Shown: positions 18,545-27,855 of the stretch, one piece after another
How positions within the stretch are numbered: the stretch's first letter is position 1
Layout of the letters: the number at the start of each line of letters is the position of its first letter
Assembly (NCBI GenBank): GCA_030374805.1
Contig: JARGSG010000034.1
Coordinates: 1-31,544, forward strand
Direction of reading: 5' to 3'
Source of the DNA: Gracilaria gracilis
Lineage: Eukaryota; Rhodophyta; Florideophyceae; Gracilariales; Gracilariaceae
Length of the DNA stretch: 31,544 nucleotides
The notes under the pieces: model-generated
What the model saw: only the letters and a program-made list of their open reading frames with translations
What the model was told of the DNA's origin: nothing
Databases searched by the model: none
Translations under genes and position numbers: made by a program

Positions 18545-19632
18545 ACAAAGGGAAGTGGCACGTATCTTCCACGCATGTGGCGAGGCCTAATCCGGTGTGA
18601 CTCCGTGTTTTGATAGGGGATCAAATATCCCCAACGGGAGCGAGCACGTCGTTCGGGACGGATCATGTTCTGCAAGAAGTTGGACCGCGGGATGCGGGGC
18701 AGGTATCGGAATTCAGCACGCAACAGCGGACGGGTCCAGCACAGGACATCCTGGTGAATCGTGACGTTCTGATAACGCTCTACTACACCGGCAAGCCGGG
18801 CCAAGTTCTCGCCGTAGTGCACCTCACCGAGGGTTCGGTAGAAAGCAACGTCAAACCGGAATTCCGTGGGTATCGGTTGTTCCGAGTATGTTCGGGCAAG
18901 CCGCAGATGCGCGACACGTACCATCTCCGCACGAGCGGTATTGTGCGACTCACCACGCCGGTGGACAAGAGCTTGCGTTGGCACGGTAATCCGGTATTGC
19001 CAGTCAAAGGTAACCGTCATCCAGACGTGAATCCCACCCGGCAAATGACCGCTGCCGTCTGCGAACGCCGCTACGAGAGAAGGCTGAGTGACCCCGTGAG
19101 GGTGTAACCAAGGAGCCCGTACGAACGGTAATGGATTCGACCGTGGATCCACGTCTTCTAACTCGTCATACGAGGCCCACGCACCGACAGTCGGGTTAAG
19201 CACCGGCGCTGCCGGAGGTATTGCCGCAATGCCGTTGCCCACTTGATTGGGGAAGATGTACGGAGCCGGTTGTGCACCCGTTTGGGGAAGAGGCGCCGTA
19301 TGGAAGCCGGGATTCATCGCCGATGAGGGGTTGGAGGACGACGGCTGGGCCGGTTGAGGATGACCAAAGCCCCCGAAATAGGGTTGAGGAGGCCCGCCAG
19401 GCGGTTGGTTGTTGCCCTGATTGGGAGTACTCATCGCTGTTGTAGCGCAAGGAAAGGAAGCCGAAGTGTTCGGAACAGAAGGAGCAAGAGGAAGCCGAGG
19501 AATCGGAGGCGATACCGCTGCAGAGCGTGTAGAAGTTGGTGATTCGCTTGGGTCGCGTGGCGAAGCGACAGGAGAAGGAGAAGGACCCGCTATCGGGGAG
19601 GTACTTATACACTCCGAAGGAGGAAGATGCAC
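18490..19632 (-). CDS. Element B antisense ORF (aORF), N-terminal segment, unknown function
   Basis: A 380-residue minus-strand frame opening only about 40 bp inside the 3' LTR boundary. Starts are possible at 19632 and at 19434 (MSTPNQGNNQPPGG). The first ~150 residues are Pro/Ser/Gly/Gln-rich. From there a conserved core matches element A: WASYDEL, FADGSGHLPG, FYRTLGEVHYGENLARL, RAEFRYL, RPERRARSRWGY and YQNTESHRIR. In one 50-residue stretch 32 positions are identical between A and B. The frame ends in a G-run: a missing base near 18525-18530 moves it to the frame of the next segment. No signal peptide, transmembrane helix or known domain is visible, so it is not an obvious env. Function unknown. 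Confidence 0.7.
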   Translation of the reverse strand: MHLPPSECISTSPIAGPSPSPVASPRDPSESPTSTRSAAVSPPIPRLPLAPSVPNTSASFPCATTAMSTPNQGNNQPPGGPPQPYFGGFGHPQPAQPSSSNPSSAMNPGFHTAPLPQTGAQPAPYIFPNQVGNGIAAIPPAAPVLNPTVGAWASYDELEDVDPRSNPLPFVRAPWLHPHGVTQPSLVAAFADGSGHLPGGIHVWMTVTFDWQYRITVPTQALVHRRGESHNTARAEMVRVAHLRLARTYSEQPIPTEFRFDVAFYRTLGEVHYGENLARLAGVVERYQNVTIHQDVLCWTRPLLRAEFRYLPRIPRSNFLQNMIRPERRARSRWGYLIPYQNTESHRIRPRHMRGRYVPLPFVWASYEVCGGATLSFPRA

Positions 19633-19658
19633 GCGCTCGCGGGTCGTCGTCGCGCCTC

Positions 19659-19670
19659 AGGAGGGGGAGA
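19659..19670 (+). other. Element B 3' polypurine tract
   Basis: AGGAGGGGGAGA immediately upstream of the TG of the 3' LTR; the plus-strand priming site. Two longer identical copies lie inside pol (12501 and 15653). Confidence 0.85.
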
Positions 19671-20469
19671 TGTAGTGCAACGCTATTGCGGATGAAGCTT
19701 CGCTATTGCGATTCATAGACAAGGGGATGCTCTCTAAGGAGGTGATGATGAATGCCGTGCGTGGCACACCCCATTCTTGGGTAGATTCGTACAACATATA
19801 GGATAGTTGTGAGGTGCACAGCATTGCTGGTCAGTCACACACGTGTGGGGAGTTTGCACCCATTGTTGGGGATTCTAGATATTAATATTGGATATTTAGT
19901 TACCACTGACAGTGGGCGGCTACACTACATAGTAGGTTGAGCTCAACCCAACTTTGGAGAAGTAAACGACTCAACCGAGTGTTCGGCTCTGATGTTTCAC
20001 CCTTGGTGAGCAATATCCTCCTCGCGGAGAGTTGCCACTACTGTGTAGGTACCATCATCCGCCTCGCGGCATCTACAGCACCCTTACCGCATTCCGCGTG
20101 TTATTCTGTGTGTTTCCTTTATTTGTTTTCGCACTGTTATACAGGTATCGCTACACTGCATACCGGTGTTGACCGTTCTTTGTTTCGCCCACTCGCGTGG
20201 TTCGCTACCGCTCTCCGCGTCTCGTGCCACTCTCGTGTGTGTGTTGGTTGTCCCGTCTGTGACGTCATTTCCGACTCTGTCGTGTTCCCCACCACTGTGC
20301 GGCTTCTTTGCCTTTACCGCTCTCTACGCGTGTCGTGACGGTGATCCCCGGTCTTACACCCGGCTAGCGCGATCACCCTGAGAGGGGCTCTATTGCTGTG
20401 ACTACCTCAGTTGAGGGAAGGCTTGAACACCCTTTGTGTGTCTTCTTCCTCTGCAGGGGTTTCACCACA
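19671..20469 (+). repeat. Element B 3' LTR (799 bp)
   Basis: Pairs with 8202-9002. Differences I count: 11 substitutions and 2 single-base deletions in G runs. It ends CACCACA; the end is supported by the matching CTCCACA end of element A's LTR at 20912. Confidence 0.93.
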
Positions 20470-20912
20470 CGTTTTTCACGTATAGTTACCCATCTTTTGG
20501 CGCTCAGAATATAACCACTATTTTTGTGTCTGGTTCCGACCTATTGTCGTATACTCGCCCCTGTATTGGGTTTGCTTTTTCTTTCTCTCTTTTCCCCACT
20601 CTGGTGGTTTGCTTTATCCTTTTTGGGTTTGCCTTTTTGCTATGTTCTCAGTGGCCCGTTTCCAACACCTTGTTGTTGCCGTGCTACTCTCTTTCAAGGA
20701 CTCATCTCGTGACCGTGTGAACACGTGGATCTTTACCGCCTACTAATCAAGTCAACGCTCCGACGCTTGTCGTGGTGGTTTGAACTCGGATTTACACCCG
20801 GCTTAGCTGTGTCATTTCCGGAGTGCTCCGTTCGCTGTGCTGCCCTGCCGAGGGGAAGATTCCGAACGTCTTTGTGAGCTTGCGCTTTTTCCGCCAAAGA
20901 CGTTGCTCCACA
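20470..20912 (+). repeat. Element A 3' LTR, second half
   Basis: Aligns with the second half of B's LTR: a T/C-rich stretch, TTACACCCGGCT matching CTTACACCCGGCT, GAGGGGAAG matching GAGGGAAGG, and GTCTTTGTGAGC matching CCTTTGTGTGTC. The last 22 bases match the last 22 of B's LTR at 13 positions and end in CA. It starts with CGTTT, the right-hand target duplication of element B. Confidence 0.8.
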
Positions 20913-21463
20913 GCTGCAAAAAAGGTAGTGAAGTACCTCTATTCTACCCGCAATTCGGCTATAGAGTACAAAAAGACAACAAAGCTGTTTTAGAGGACTC
21001 TTTGGATGCAAAATGTGCTTTCAATCGTGAAGACAGAATGTGTACAAGTGGTCTTGTTTCAACTCAAGGTGGTGGCCCAATTTCCTGGCAGACTAAGAAG
21101 AAAACCATAGTTGCTCAGTCTACATCGAAGGCTTAATATGTATGTCTCTACTTTCTTCGTCGTTTGAGAGGGATTATAGTTAAGACGACTTGTTAACGAA
21201 GTACTCGGAAATTTTTAGCAGTGTGTGGACATATTTGGTGACAACCAAGATATAATCTTGTTCGCAAAGTACGAAGTTTTGAATGAACGTACAAAAAAAA
21301 TGAAGTGAAGTATCATTTAGTAGAGGATTTGGTAGAGCGCGGACTAGTCAAAATCAGATATCGAGAGGGTAGCCAGTTCAGTGCAGACTTGTTTACAAAG
21401 GCCTACGGACCGCGAAGGCAAGGACAACTTTGTGTCGAGTTTGGCATAGAGATACGGAGATAA
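20913..21463 (+). pseudogene. Ty1/copia pol remnant: RNase H end
   Basis: Starts directly after element A's LTR. In several frames it reads AAKKVVKYLYSTRNSAIEYKK, then DRMCTSGLVSTQGGGPISWQTKKK, then FGDNQDIILFAKYE, then ADLFTKAYGPRR, ending at a TAA (21461-21463). These are the C-terminal blocks of copia-type RNase H, in order (R.STSGY.F..GGGPISW.SKKQ, GDNQSAI.LA.N, LAD.FTK). Several stops and frameshifts are present, so it is an old relic. Element A inserted into it, so its left part must lie beyond A's missing 5' end, outside the window. No copia LTR was recognised after 21463. Confidence 0.85.
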
Positions 21464-21564
21464 AAACGAGAGGAACTGTAGAGAATTTATAACCGCTTAA
21501 ATCTTGGGTACAGGTGCGGTAGAAACGTTTGCTGCGGATGTACAAACAATCAACCGGCACTATC

Positions 21565-21973
21565 CAGGCCCGTTTTTCTGACTGATTGAATACTTTGGAT
21601 AAAGCACATGACTATGACTGACTGACTTCATCGTTTGAGAAGTAGTCAGGTAAAGTAGTCAGAGTGTACATAAGAGCTTAATTTGCATTCAAAGCTACAA
21701 AAATTAAAATTTAATCGGAAGCCGAATAGTGAGTAGAACGATTTTTGTTCGAACAGTAATTCTGTAGCAATTGGTTCAGTGTCAATGTGGCTTGAGGTGG
21801 ATCCCGTTATTGTCTTAAACTACTAATACATTGTATAACACAGAAAAGCACGCCTAAAATAACGTAAATACTTAAAAGTGACTACTTTTTGACTACTTTG
21901 ACTGACTACCGCCAAAAATGCTTGACTATTTGACTTCGAACCCGAAAATTAAGTAGTCAGAAATACGCCCCTG
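21565..21973. mobile_element. hAT-like non-autonomous transposon (MITE), 409 bp
   Basis: Terminal inverted repeats of 19 bp: CAGGCCCGTTTTTCTGACT at the left, and the right end (21955-21973) read in reverse is CAGGGGCGTATTTCTGACT, 16 of 19 identical. Flanking 8-bp direct repeats are GCACTATC (21557-21564) and GCACTACC (21974-21981), 7 of 8 identical. An 8-bp duplication with CAGGG-type ends is the hAT signature. TGACTA/GTAGTCA motifs cluster near both ends, like subterminal transposase sites. There is no coding capacity. Confidence 0.75.
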
Positions 21974-21981
21974 GCACTACC

Positions 21982-22973
21982 AGAGTGCAGTAACTACTTG
22001 GTCCTGCACACTGGTGCAGTGCGGTACGTTGAACTGCGATTGCGTTCCAAAACGCATAAAATGCTGTAGCTGCAAACGGGAGTTTGGGGCAAGCATGTTG
22101 AAATCCTAGGGACAGACTTAAATGTCTGTAACTTCCCGCGTAAAAGTCAGTAGCATAAGTAGTCACCGAAAATGAGTAAAGCCTAGTGAGCTGGGATGAT
22201 CTCTACAACCTTCTAGACCCCAGCTACACTCTTCCAACACTCCGTTGGGCGTTGAGCTACGCGACACTATCATAGTACATGAAGTAGGGTTCAAGGCTAT
22301 CCTAAAATTACTCCGAGCTTTGCTGCCATGAAATAACCGTGGAATTTGATCATTCTCACAAGCACTGTAGGTGTACTACCCGGAAGTAATGGTATTTCGA
22401 GGAACGAAGAATGGGAATGTTGATCCGTCCAGGTTCGCAGTCGCCACGCGCAACGCGGAGTTGATATCAATAGTCAAAGAACTTAGAAGACAGGTTTACC
22501 ACTCTCGAGATAAGTGCGAGTTCCGCAGTCTTTCATGCCAGCCGCCAAATATAAAAGCATCAATTGTCTTCATCCGCATTTTAATTCGCTGGATTCTCCC
22601 TGGGTCGCAGGCGTTTACATAAGCTTCCTGTTCGCTACCCGGATGCTTCGCTGTACAGCTTCTGGATAGTCCGGAGCCGGATACCTTCCAGAAAGCTCTT
22701 TCTAATGAAAGCTGTAGAGGTAGCACTAGAAGTGTTGGTTAACATAGAAACTTTTGTTCCAGTCAAATTGGAGGTTGTTGGCACTCAGTAATTTGGACGA
22801 CCTTCACTTCAACTTCGAAACGAAAGCATTTATGACACATCTCACATGCTTGCGACTTTATGCATTGACCTTTACCAGGCCCTTAACTCTCGAATCACGG
22901 TCTGGACGGCTCAACATGAGCCCATAGGTCAAGAGCTTTCCAATGCGCCTATATGATACAGAACACAACGCGA
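21982..22973. other. Intergenic, no gene recognised
   Basis: About 1 kb of mixed composition. Short open frames (for example 22371-22622) show no motif, no good start context and no counterpart elsewhere in the window. Nothing supported here. Confidence 0.5.
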
Positions 22974-23918
22974 TCATAACATCCATCCATAACATCGACA
23001 TTTTGGCCGGTAGGGATGCCTGGAAAGTGCATAGTTACACAACTTCACAAAGCATTTGGAAGGCTTTTCCCAATAGCCCAAACTGGCTGTCTTGCACCAT
23101 CCATTGTAATTCTTCAAAGCATCGTCGCTCACGTGGCAGTTGCCGCAAACCATTGGAAGATTGAAAAGCCTTTGAAACTCCACACTATTCTTGCAGCACT
23201 GTTCACATTTTCGTTTGAAGTTCCCATTTTCTTCTCCGCCACACCCGAGATAAGTGCTTTCATGTAGAAGGCTACATGGGAAATATGTTGTTGGCGAAGG
23301 GAGGCCCGTGTGCGTCCATGGTAGCGGGAGAGTTGGGTACGGTGTCAATGGTACCGAGAGCGTTCCGAAATTGAGCTCAGGAAAACGAAAATCGAGGGAT
23401 GGGGAGGGCGTCCACAGCTTTTTTCCGCCCTTTAGCCTTATCATCTCAGATTTCCTTTGTAGATTTAGATTCTCTGTGATGGGAAGAACTGGATGTACAA
23501 ATGATGGCCGTACCTCGGTGTTTTCACTCTCTGAGTCAAGAACATCACTGTTCTCGTTTTCATCAATTGTCAGTGTTACTTGGTCTGTAAGAGTCTTTTC
23601 ATTGTAAACTCTTTCCTCTATTTGATTCAAACCGGAGAGAAGGAAGTTGTCATCATTTTCCTCAACCTGCAAAATATTATCTTCATCCAGAGGCGGAGGT
23701 GGATATTGTGTCGGCATGTCTGTTTTGTTCGAAAGGTTCACGCGCCATGTTGGTCCTACGATGCGAACGGCTGCATCGGCAGGTTTAACAAAATGTTTGA
23801 GAGGTTGCACATTAGTTTGATTTAACACGGTACTGCTAATTGGCGTAAGGGTGAGAAGCGGAAGAAGAAAGCTGAAAAATACCAATTTCGTGACACTTCT
23901 TATCCCGACGGCACACAT
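22974..23918 (-). CDS. Secreted cysteine-rich protein, paralogue 1 (intact), unknown family
   Basis: 314 residues if started at the ATG 23916-23918. A longer frame begins at 23975, but this start places a signal peptide first (residues 1-29, hydrophobic core VFFSFLLPLLTL). Residues 45-58 (KP..AAVR.V..TW) recur in paralogue 2. The middle is acidic and Pro-rich with sequons NQT, NLS and NKT. Residues 238-314 form a domain with ten cysteines spaced C-x2-CC-x15-C-x2-C-x13-C-x13-C-x4-C-x12-C-x-C, containing NYNGWC and CNYALSRHPYRPKCRCY. The even Cys number, signal peptide and sequons suggest an extracellular, disulfide-bonded protein. Adhesion, defence or mating roles are all possible. No known family recognised. 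Confidence 0.72.
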   Translation of the reverse strand: MCAVGIRSVTKLVFFSFLLPLLTLTPISSTVLNQTNVQPLKHFVKPADAAVRIVGPTWRVNLSNKTDMPTQYPPPPLDEDNILQVEENDDNFLLSGLNQIEERVYNEKTLTDQVTLTIDENENSDVLDSESENTEVRPSFVHPVLPITENLNLQRKSEMIRLKGGKKLWTPSPSLDFRFPELNFGTLSVPLTPYPTLPLPWTHTGLPSPTTYFPCSLLHESTYLGCGGEENGNFKRKCEQCCKNSVEFQRLFNLPMVCGNCHVSDDALKNYNGWCKTASLGYWEKPSKCFVKLCNYALSRHPYRPKCRCYGWML

Positions 23919-24928
23919 CTCTTTGAGGGTGAAACTGTGTGAGTTGCCTTCGGCTTGGAATAGGGAGAGAGTCAACGATCAACGATAAGCTGGTTGAAGA
24001 CGAAAAAATTCTTTGATCAGTCCGATCAAGAGACACAATACTGGCTTTTATAACTTTTGTCGTTGGTAGTGAAAGTGATGGAGTCGGAGTTCAGTGGCAG
24101 GAAGATACCCTTGCACATATTTACACTGGAATTATTGCTGTTTCTATATACGCAAATGTCGAAGCTAACCGTTGGCGCTACACCAGCAATGGGGGCAGGG
24201 GGCTTACTGCAGAGGTTTACAGGAGAAAGCTATAGGACTTCTTGCTGTGTTGTTGTCTTTCGTGCTTTGCATGCAATCAAATCTAATATGCATATCTATT
24301 GTGGCCAAGTACTCTGGAATTTCGGAGGATCCAGTGGAAGAAATTGCTTTCTGTTGAGTTGTGAGGTCTAGAGATTGTGGCGAGGCTCGAGCGTCTCGGT
24401 GGCAACGTCTCATTCGAGTTCATGAAAGATCTTCGTGCAGATGTATACACTCCCATGGCTGTTGCTCGTTCAACCTTTCGTGCTCGATAAAATGTTAAGA
24501 GGACTAACTCTTTCAGTTACGCTGTGCTCGATGTATTGGCTTATGGCTTCAGATCAAAACTCCAGGTGAACATATAGAAGTTACAGTAAACGTACTCGGC
24601 ACCAAATCGCGCCTGACTTGTAGAACAAAGGCCATTGATCCCCGTAGACTGGTGCTGGAGCTCTTGGGCGACATGAAGCAAACTGGTGTACAAATTCAGG
24701 AATATCTCCAAGAGAAAGAAGGAAGGAAGATAACGAAACATCATGTTTTCTATTTTGCTTTTTGGTAGAGGAAGTAATTCCCAAAGGCTTTACTTTAAAT
24801 TTCTACTCCATCTGCTATCTTTAGACATTCGAAGCCACGCATAACTGACATTCTAATCTCGCTAGACTACCTGCCCCGTCTTTAGGCCATTACCCTTCGT
24901 TAAATATTTAATGTGCAAATGTGATCTT
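23919..24928. other. Intergenic between paralogues 1 and 2
   Basis: About 1 kb. It should hold the promoter of paralogue 1 near 23919-24060 and the 3' end of paralogue 2. Short frames at 24057-24371 and 24541-24784 show no recognisable motif. No gene supported. Confidence 0.45.
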
Positions 24929-25736
24929 TTATAGCATCCAATGATAACATCGGCACCTCGGTCTATAGGGATGCCGAGAAAGGGCATAGTTGCAAACGTG
25001 CAGAAAACAGTTGGAAGGGTTCTCCGAGTAGCCTAGATTGGCGTTCTTCTCGCACCAGCCGTTGTAGTTCCTTAGAGCAACATCTTTAGCCCGGCAGTTG
25101 TGACAAACCATGACAGGATTAAAGTTCCGATGAAAATTTGCGCTGTCTCTACAGCACTGCTCACACTTACGTTTGAACATTTGGTTTTCTTTTCCAACAC
25201 GGCCAGAAAAGTTTTTGCAGGTGGTATCGGTGCAGCTTGAATCGAAGGCGTTGGTATCAAGGGGGGTGATTCTATTACAGGGGAATCAGCAGGCAAAGAC
25301 GAGGTTGGAATCTTTGTATCTCCTTCTAACTTCACCGCCCCAGAAGGTTGTTTTTGATTAGCTCCATCATTTGAAAACAACGAACTTCCATGGTTATCTC
25401 TTGCTGAGTCTAAGACGTCATTTTTTTGATGATGTGCTGTCGCTGGTATTGGTTGAATTCCATAGGCCTTTCGAATATTAGGCGCTTTGTCTCGTAGAAA
25501 GTATTGGTTGTACTTACTTGTTAGCTGTCGTTCCGGCAATTCAAGGGAGTCCACTACTGGATTTAGTGAATCGGGTTGCGCGTGTTCCATGTTGATCTCA
25601 CTGTGCGAGCGGCAGTATTTGTCGGTTTTTGAAAAGACGCCTTGCCCACTTCTGAAGATTTTGATCGGAGCTGGGTTCCACGAACTGCGTTGAAAGAGTG
25701 GAGCAGGAGAACAAAGGCTACGAATGGAAACTTCAT
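24929..25736 (-). pseudogene. Secreted cysteine-rich protein, paralogue 2 (two frameshifts)
   Basis: Starts at ATG 25734-25736 with a signal peptide (MKFPFVAFVLLLHSF) and the KP..AAR.V..TW block shared with paralogue 1. That frame stops at 25563. A second frame carries the Ser/Pro/Asn-rich middle. A third, to 24929, carries the C-terminal domain with all ten cysteines (the fourth gap is 14 residues rather than 13) and the near-identical CNYALSRHPYRPRCRCY. One frame change falls at or near a run of six C (minus strand; GGGGGG near 25261-25266), where one more C would restore the reading. A GTAAGT lies on the minus strand at 25517-25512, so an intron is possible but not needed for length. Pseudogene, sequence error or frame-switching gene cannot be separated here. 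Confidence 0.65.
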
Positions 25737-26201
25737 GGTCTTTGCTTTCCTTGCAGAACACATGGCGTTGCCTATCTGCGACACAGAACTAGGAGATAAT
25801 CAACGTTTAATTGTTGAAGCAGTACGAGTACCGAGCGAATATACTGATCTGATCACCCGTGCACTCGCTTCTTTTAAGTCTTGACGAGAACCACAGCGCT
25901 ACGCCTTGTGAGCCTCCTACGTACTCATTTCGACTAAGCTAGTGGTTGAGGCAGAACTATTTTATGCTGGATGCATGACATGCAAAATGACGGCAGACTG
26001 ATGTGTAGCAAGAGACTAGATGCTTGCAAAATCTCAACACGACGTGGTGCTTGAACAGAGAGATGGTTATTGCTCCTCCCTAGTATCCCGGCTGGGGACT
26101 GAATTGTCATATACAATGGTAAAGTTGCAGCTGGAGAATGAGCAGTAACATTGTAGCGATGTTTAAGAAAGACCCACGAATGCATTAGGGAAATAGTTAA
26201 C
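25737..26201. other. Intergenic between paralogues 2 and 3
   Basis: About 465 bp holding the upstream region of paralogue 2 and the 3' flank of paralogue 3. No further gene or repeat recognised. Confidence 0.5.
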
Positions 26202-27137
26202 TCAAAGCACCCATGGATAACATCTGCATTTGGATCGATATGGATGCCTGGAAAGAGCATGGTTGCAAAGCTCTATGAAGCAGTCAGAAGGAGCATGCCT
26301 GTATCCCAAAGTGGCCCCTCCTGCACCATCCACTGTACGTCCTGAGAGCAAAATCGCTTACCGGGAATTGGGACAAAGCTGAGTCGGATTCGTGAGCCTA
26401 TCGAGATCGATGCTGTTCCTACAGCACCGCTCGCAATGTCGTTTGAATTGCATGTTCTCCCTTCCAACTTGGCCCAGGAAGCTTTCCTCGAATATTACAA
26501 GATCAGGCTCAATGGTTGCATTGCGCGTTGAATTCATTCCTTCATTTTCAGATTGAGGCAATTGGGCGTACAGCAGGTGGTTAAGGTCACCATCTTCATA
26601 TGGTATCGAATCAACAAAGAAGTCATTTCCAGCGTGCATGGGGTCGGGTACTCCCTCGTGGTCGTAGGTACTTGCATCGGGAATGGCTGAAGCAGATGAT
26701 GGTGCTCCGAGTTGTACGGAGTTATCTATCCCTGTAAGCGGTGGAGGCAACGCATCTGGTGGGGATAGGGTGTGCGGAGTTGTTTGGTTTATAGGAACGA
26801 ATTCGCTGGAAGGCAGCGGACTGGGTGATGGTGGAGGAAGTGGCAAGTTAGTGGCAATTGGGGGTTGAGGCTTATCAGCGTGGCCATAAGCTGCATGTGG
26901 TGGCGTAATGTGATCTCCGGTGTGTCGAGCGTGGGACAAGCTTGGTGGAAGAGGCAGAGGCGTTAATGAGATGGTTCGATGCTGTTGTTGAGGTGGCCGG
27001 GCATTGCGGTGACCAGATGATGGAGGTTGTATGTGCTCGTTGGTGTGGTTCGCAAGAACAGAAACGAAGTTGAGGAGCAGTACAAGAAACGTGACGAAGG
27101 CAGAAATCATAGCAGTTGTGTTGGTTGCGGGATGCAT
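26202..27137 (-). pseudogene. Secreted cysteine-rich protein, paralogue 3 (decayed C-terminus)
   Basis: Starts at ATG 27137 (or 27110) with a signal peptide (ISAFVTFLVLLLNFVSVLA), then a long Pro/His/Ser-rich region unlike its paralogues, then FKRHCERCCRNS, which opens the Cys domain. Two frameshifts damage the domain. The frame with LCPNSR meets a TAA at about 26358-26360. A second frame holds VSDFALRTYSGWC, matching VSDDALKNYNGWC of paralogue 1. The first frame then resumes with TLGY....SDCF.ELCNHALSRHPYRSKCRCY and stops at 26202-26204. The shifts compensate and overall spacing equals paralogue 1. The fourth Cys of the pattern can still be read only in the decayed junction, if at all. Confidence 0.65.
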
Positions 27138-27443
27138 TTCGGAGCATGGCAGATTTTTTTGTGCTGGGTCGGACTTGAGAAGAAAGATGCTAATCAACGG
27201 CTAGCAGCTGCATTTTAAGCGTGGTTGCGAACTTGGACGGGATGGTACAAGGGTAAGCCACACAGTTGCACTGCATGGGGGTGTGAGCAATGCCTTCGCT
27301 GTCGGTAATGACCAGGTAATGACAGAAGCGATATGCTGTTGATGCTAATCCAGCTGGAAAAAGGGCAGAAGGTACGAATTAACGCGCAGATGAAGGGTTA
27401 GCGCTCTTTTCCTTGTTGACAAGAGGCTCAAGACAGAAGGAGT

Positions 27444-27484
27444 CAATTACGGCCAAGTAATTGGTAATTAGCGGCGAAGGTTTT
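27444..27484 (+). repeat. 41-bp direct repeat, copy 1
   Basis: Matches 27815-27855 at 39 of 41 bases. Each begins with the palindrome CAATTAC-6nt-GTAATTG, followed by GTAATTAGCG. The units lie 371 bp apart. Confidence 0.85.
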
Positions 27485-27814
27485 GTGCAGAGGCAAACCC
27501 TTTTTTACTGTTGAACACTTTACAGTGGCCAAGAACATTCAAAAATTTTGAATGTCAAAGCCATGATTGATAGGAATAGTGTTGCTGTAGGGGGAGTGGG
27601 AGGATTACAAAGAACTTCCAACAGTCTGGTAAGGGGCGACGACGATGATGCCAGCGAAGAAGCGCAGCAGTACCAACGGCATCTACCAGACCGACGGGCG
27701 AGTCCGAGTCCCAAATCGCGTATATCGCCGTCGTCCCCTTGCCATAATTGCCACCAAAGAATACATTCTCGTTCCTTCAATTGCCAGGTCATGACATGTG
27801 TCATGTCTGGGAGG

Positions 27815-27855
27815 CAATTACGGCCAAGTAATTGGTAATTAGCGCCGAAAGTTTT
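27815..27855 (+). repeat. 41-bp direct repeat, copy 2, upstream of STAR gene
   Basis: About 275 bp before the STAR start. Its TAATTG/TAATTA cores resemble homeodomain sites, and an E2F-like GCGCGAAA follows at 27866-27873. A regulatory role is inference. Confidence 0.8.

Larger units (their letters stand above)
8202..20469 (+). mobile_element. Element B: nearly complete Ty3/gypsy chromovirus, 12.3 kb, with antisense ORF
   Basis: A full element: 5' LTR (8202-9002), leader (9003-9437), gag (9438-11516), pol in the -1 frame (from 11501 to 17010), a purine-rich spacer (about 17110-17500), an antisense ORF (17663-19632), polypurine tract (19659-19670) and 3' LTR (19671-20469). The LTRs begin TG and end CA and differ by 11 substitutions and 2 one-base indels by my count. 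It sits inside the 3' LTR of element A. At 12.3 kb it is longer than typical chromoviruses; the excess comes from the long integrase-chromodomain linker and the antisense ORF. Pol carries three small frameshifts and the antisense ORF one, so this copy is probably not autonomous unless some are sequencing errors. Confidence 0.93.

Noticed and set aside
17663..19632. Antisense ORF as an envelope gene
   Set aside because: No signal peptide, transmembrane helix or fusion-peptide-like segment in either copy.
22371..22622. 83-residue plus-strand frame
   Set aside because: No motif, no neighbour similarity, poor context; treated as chance.
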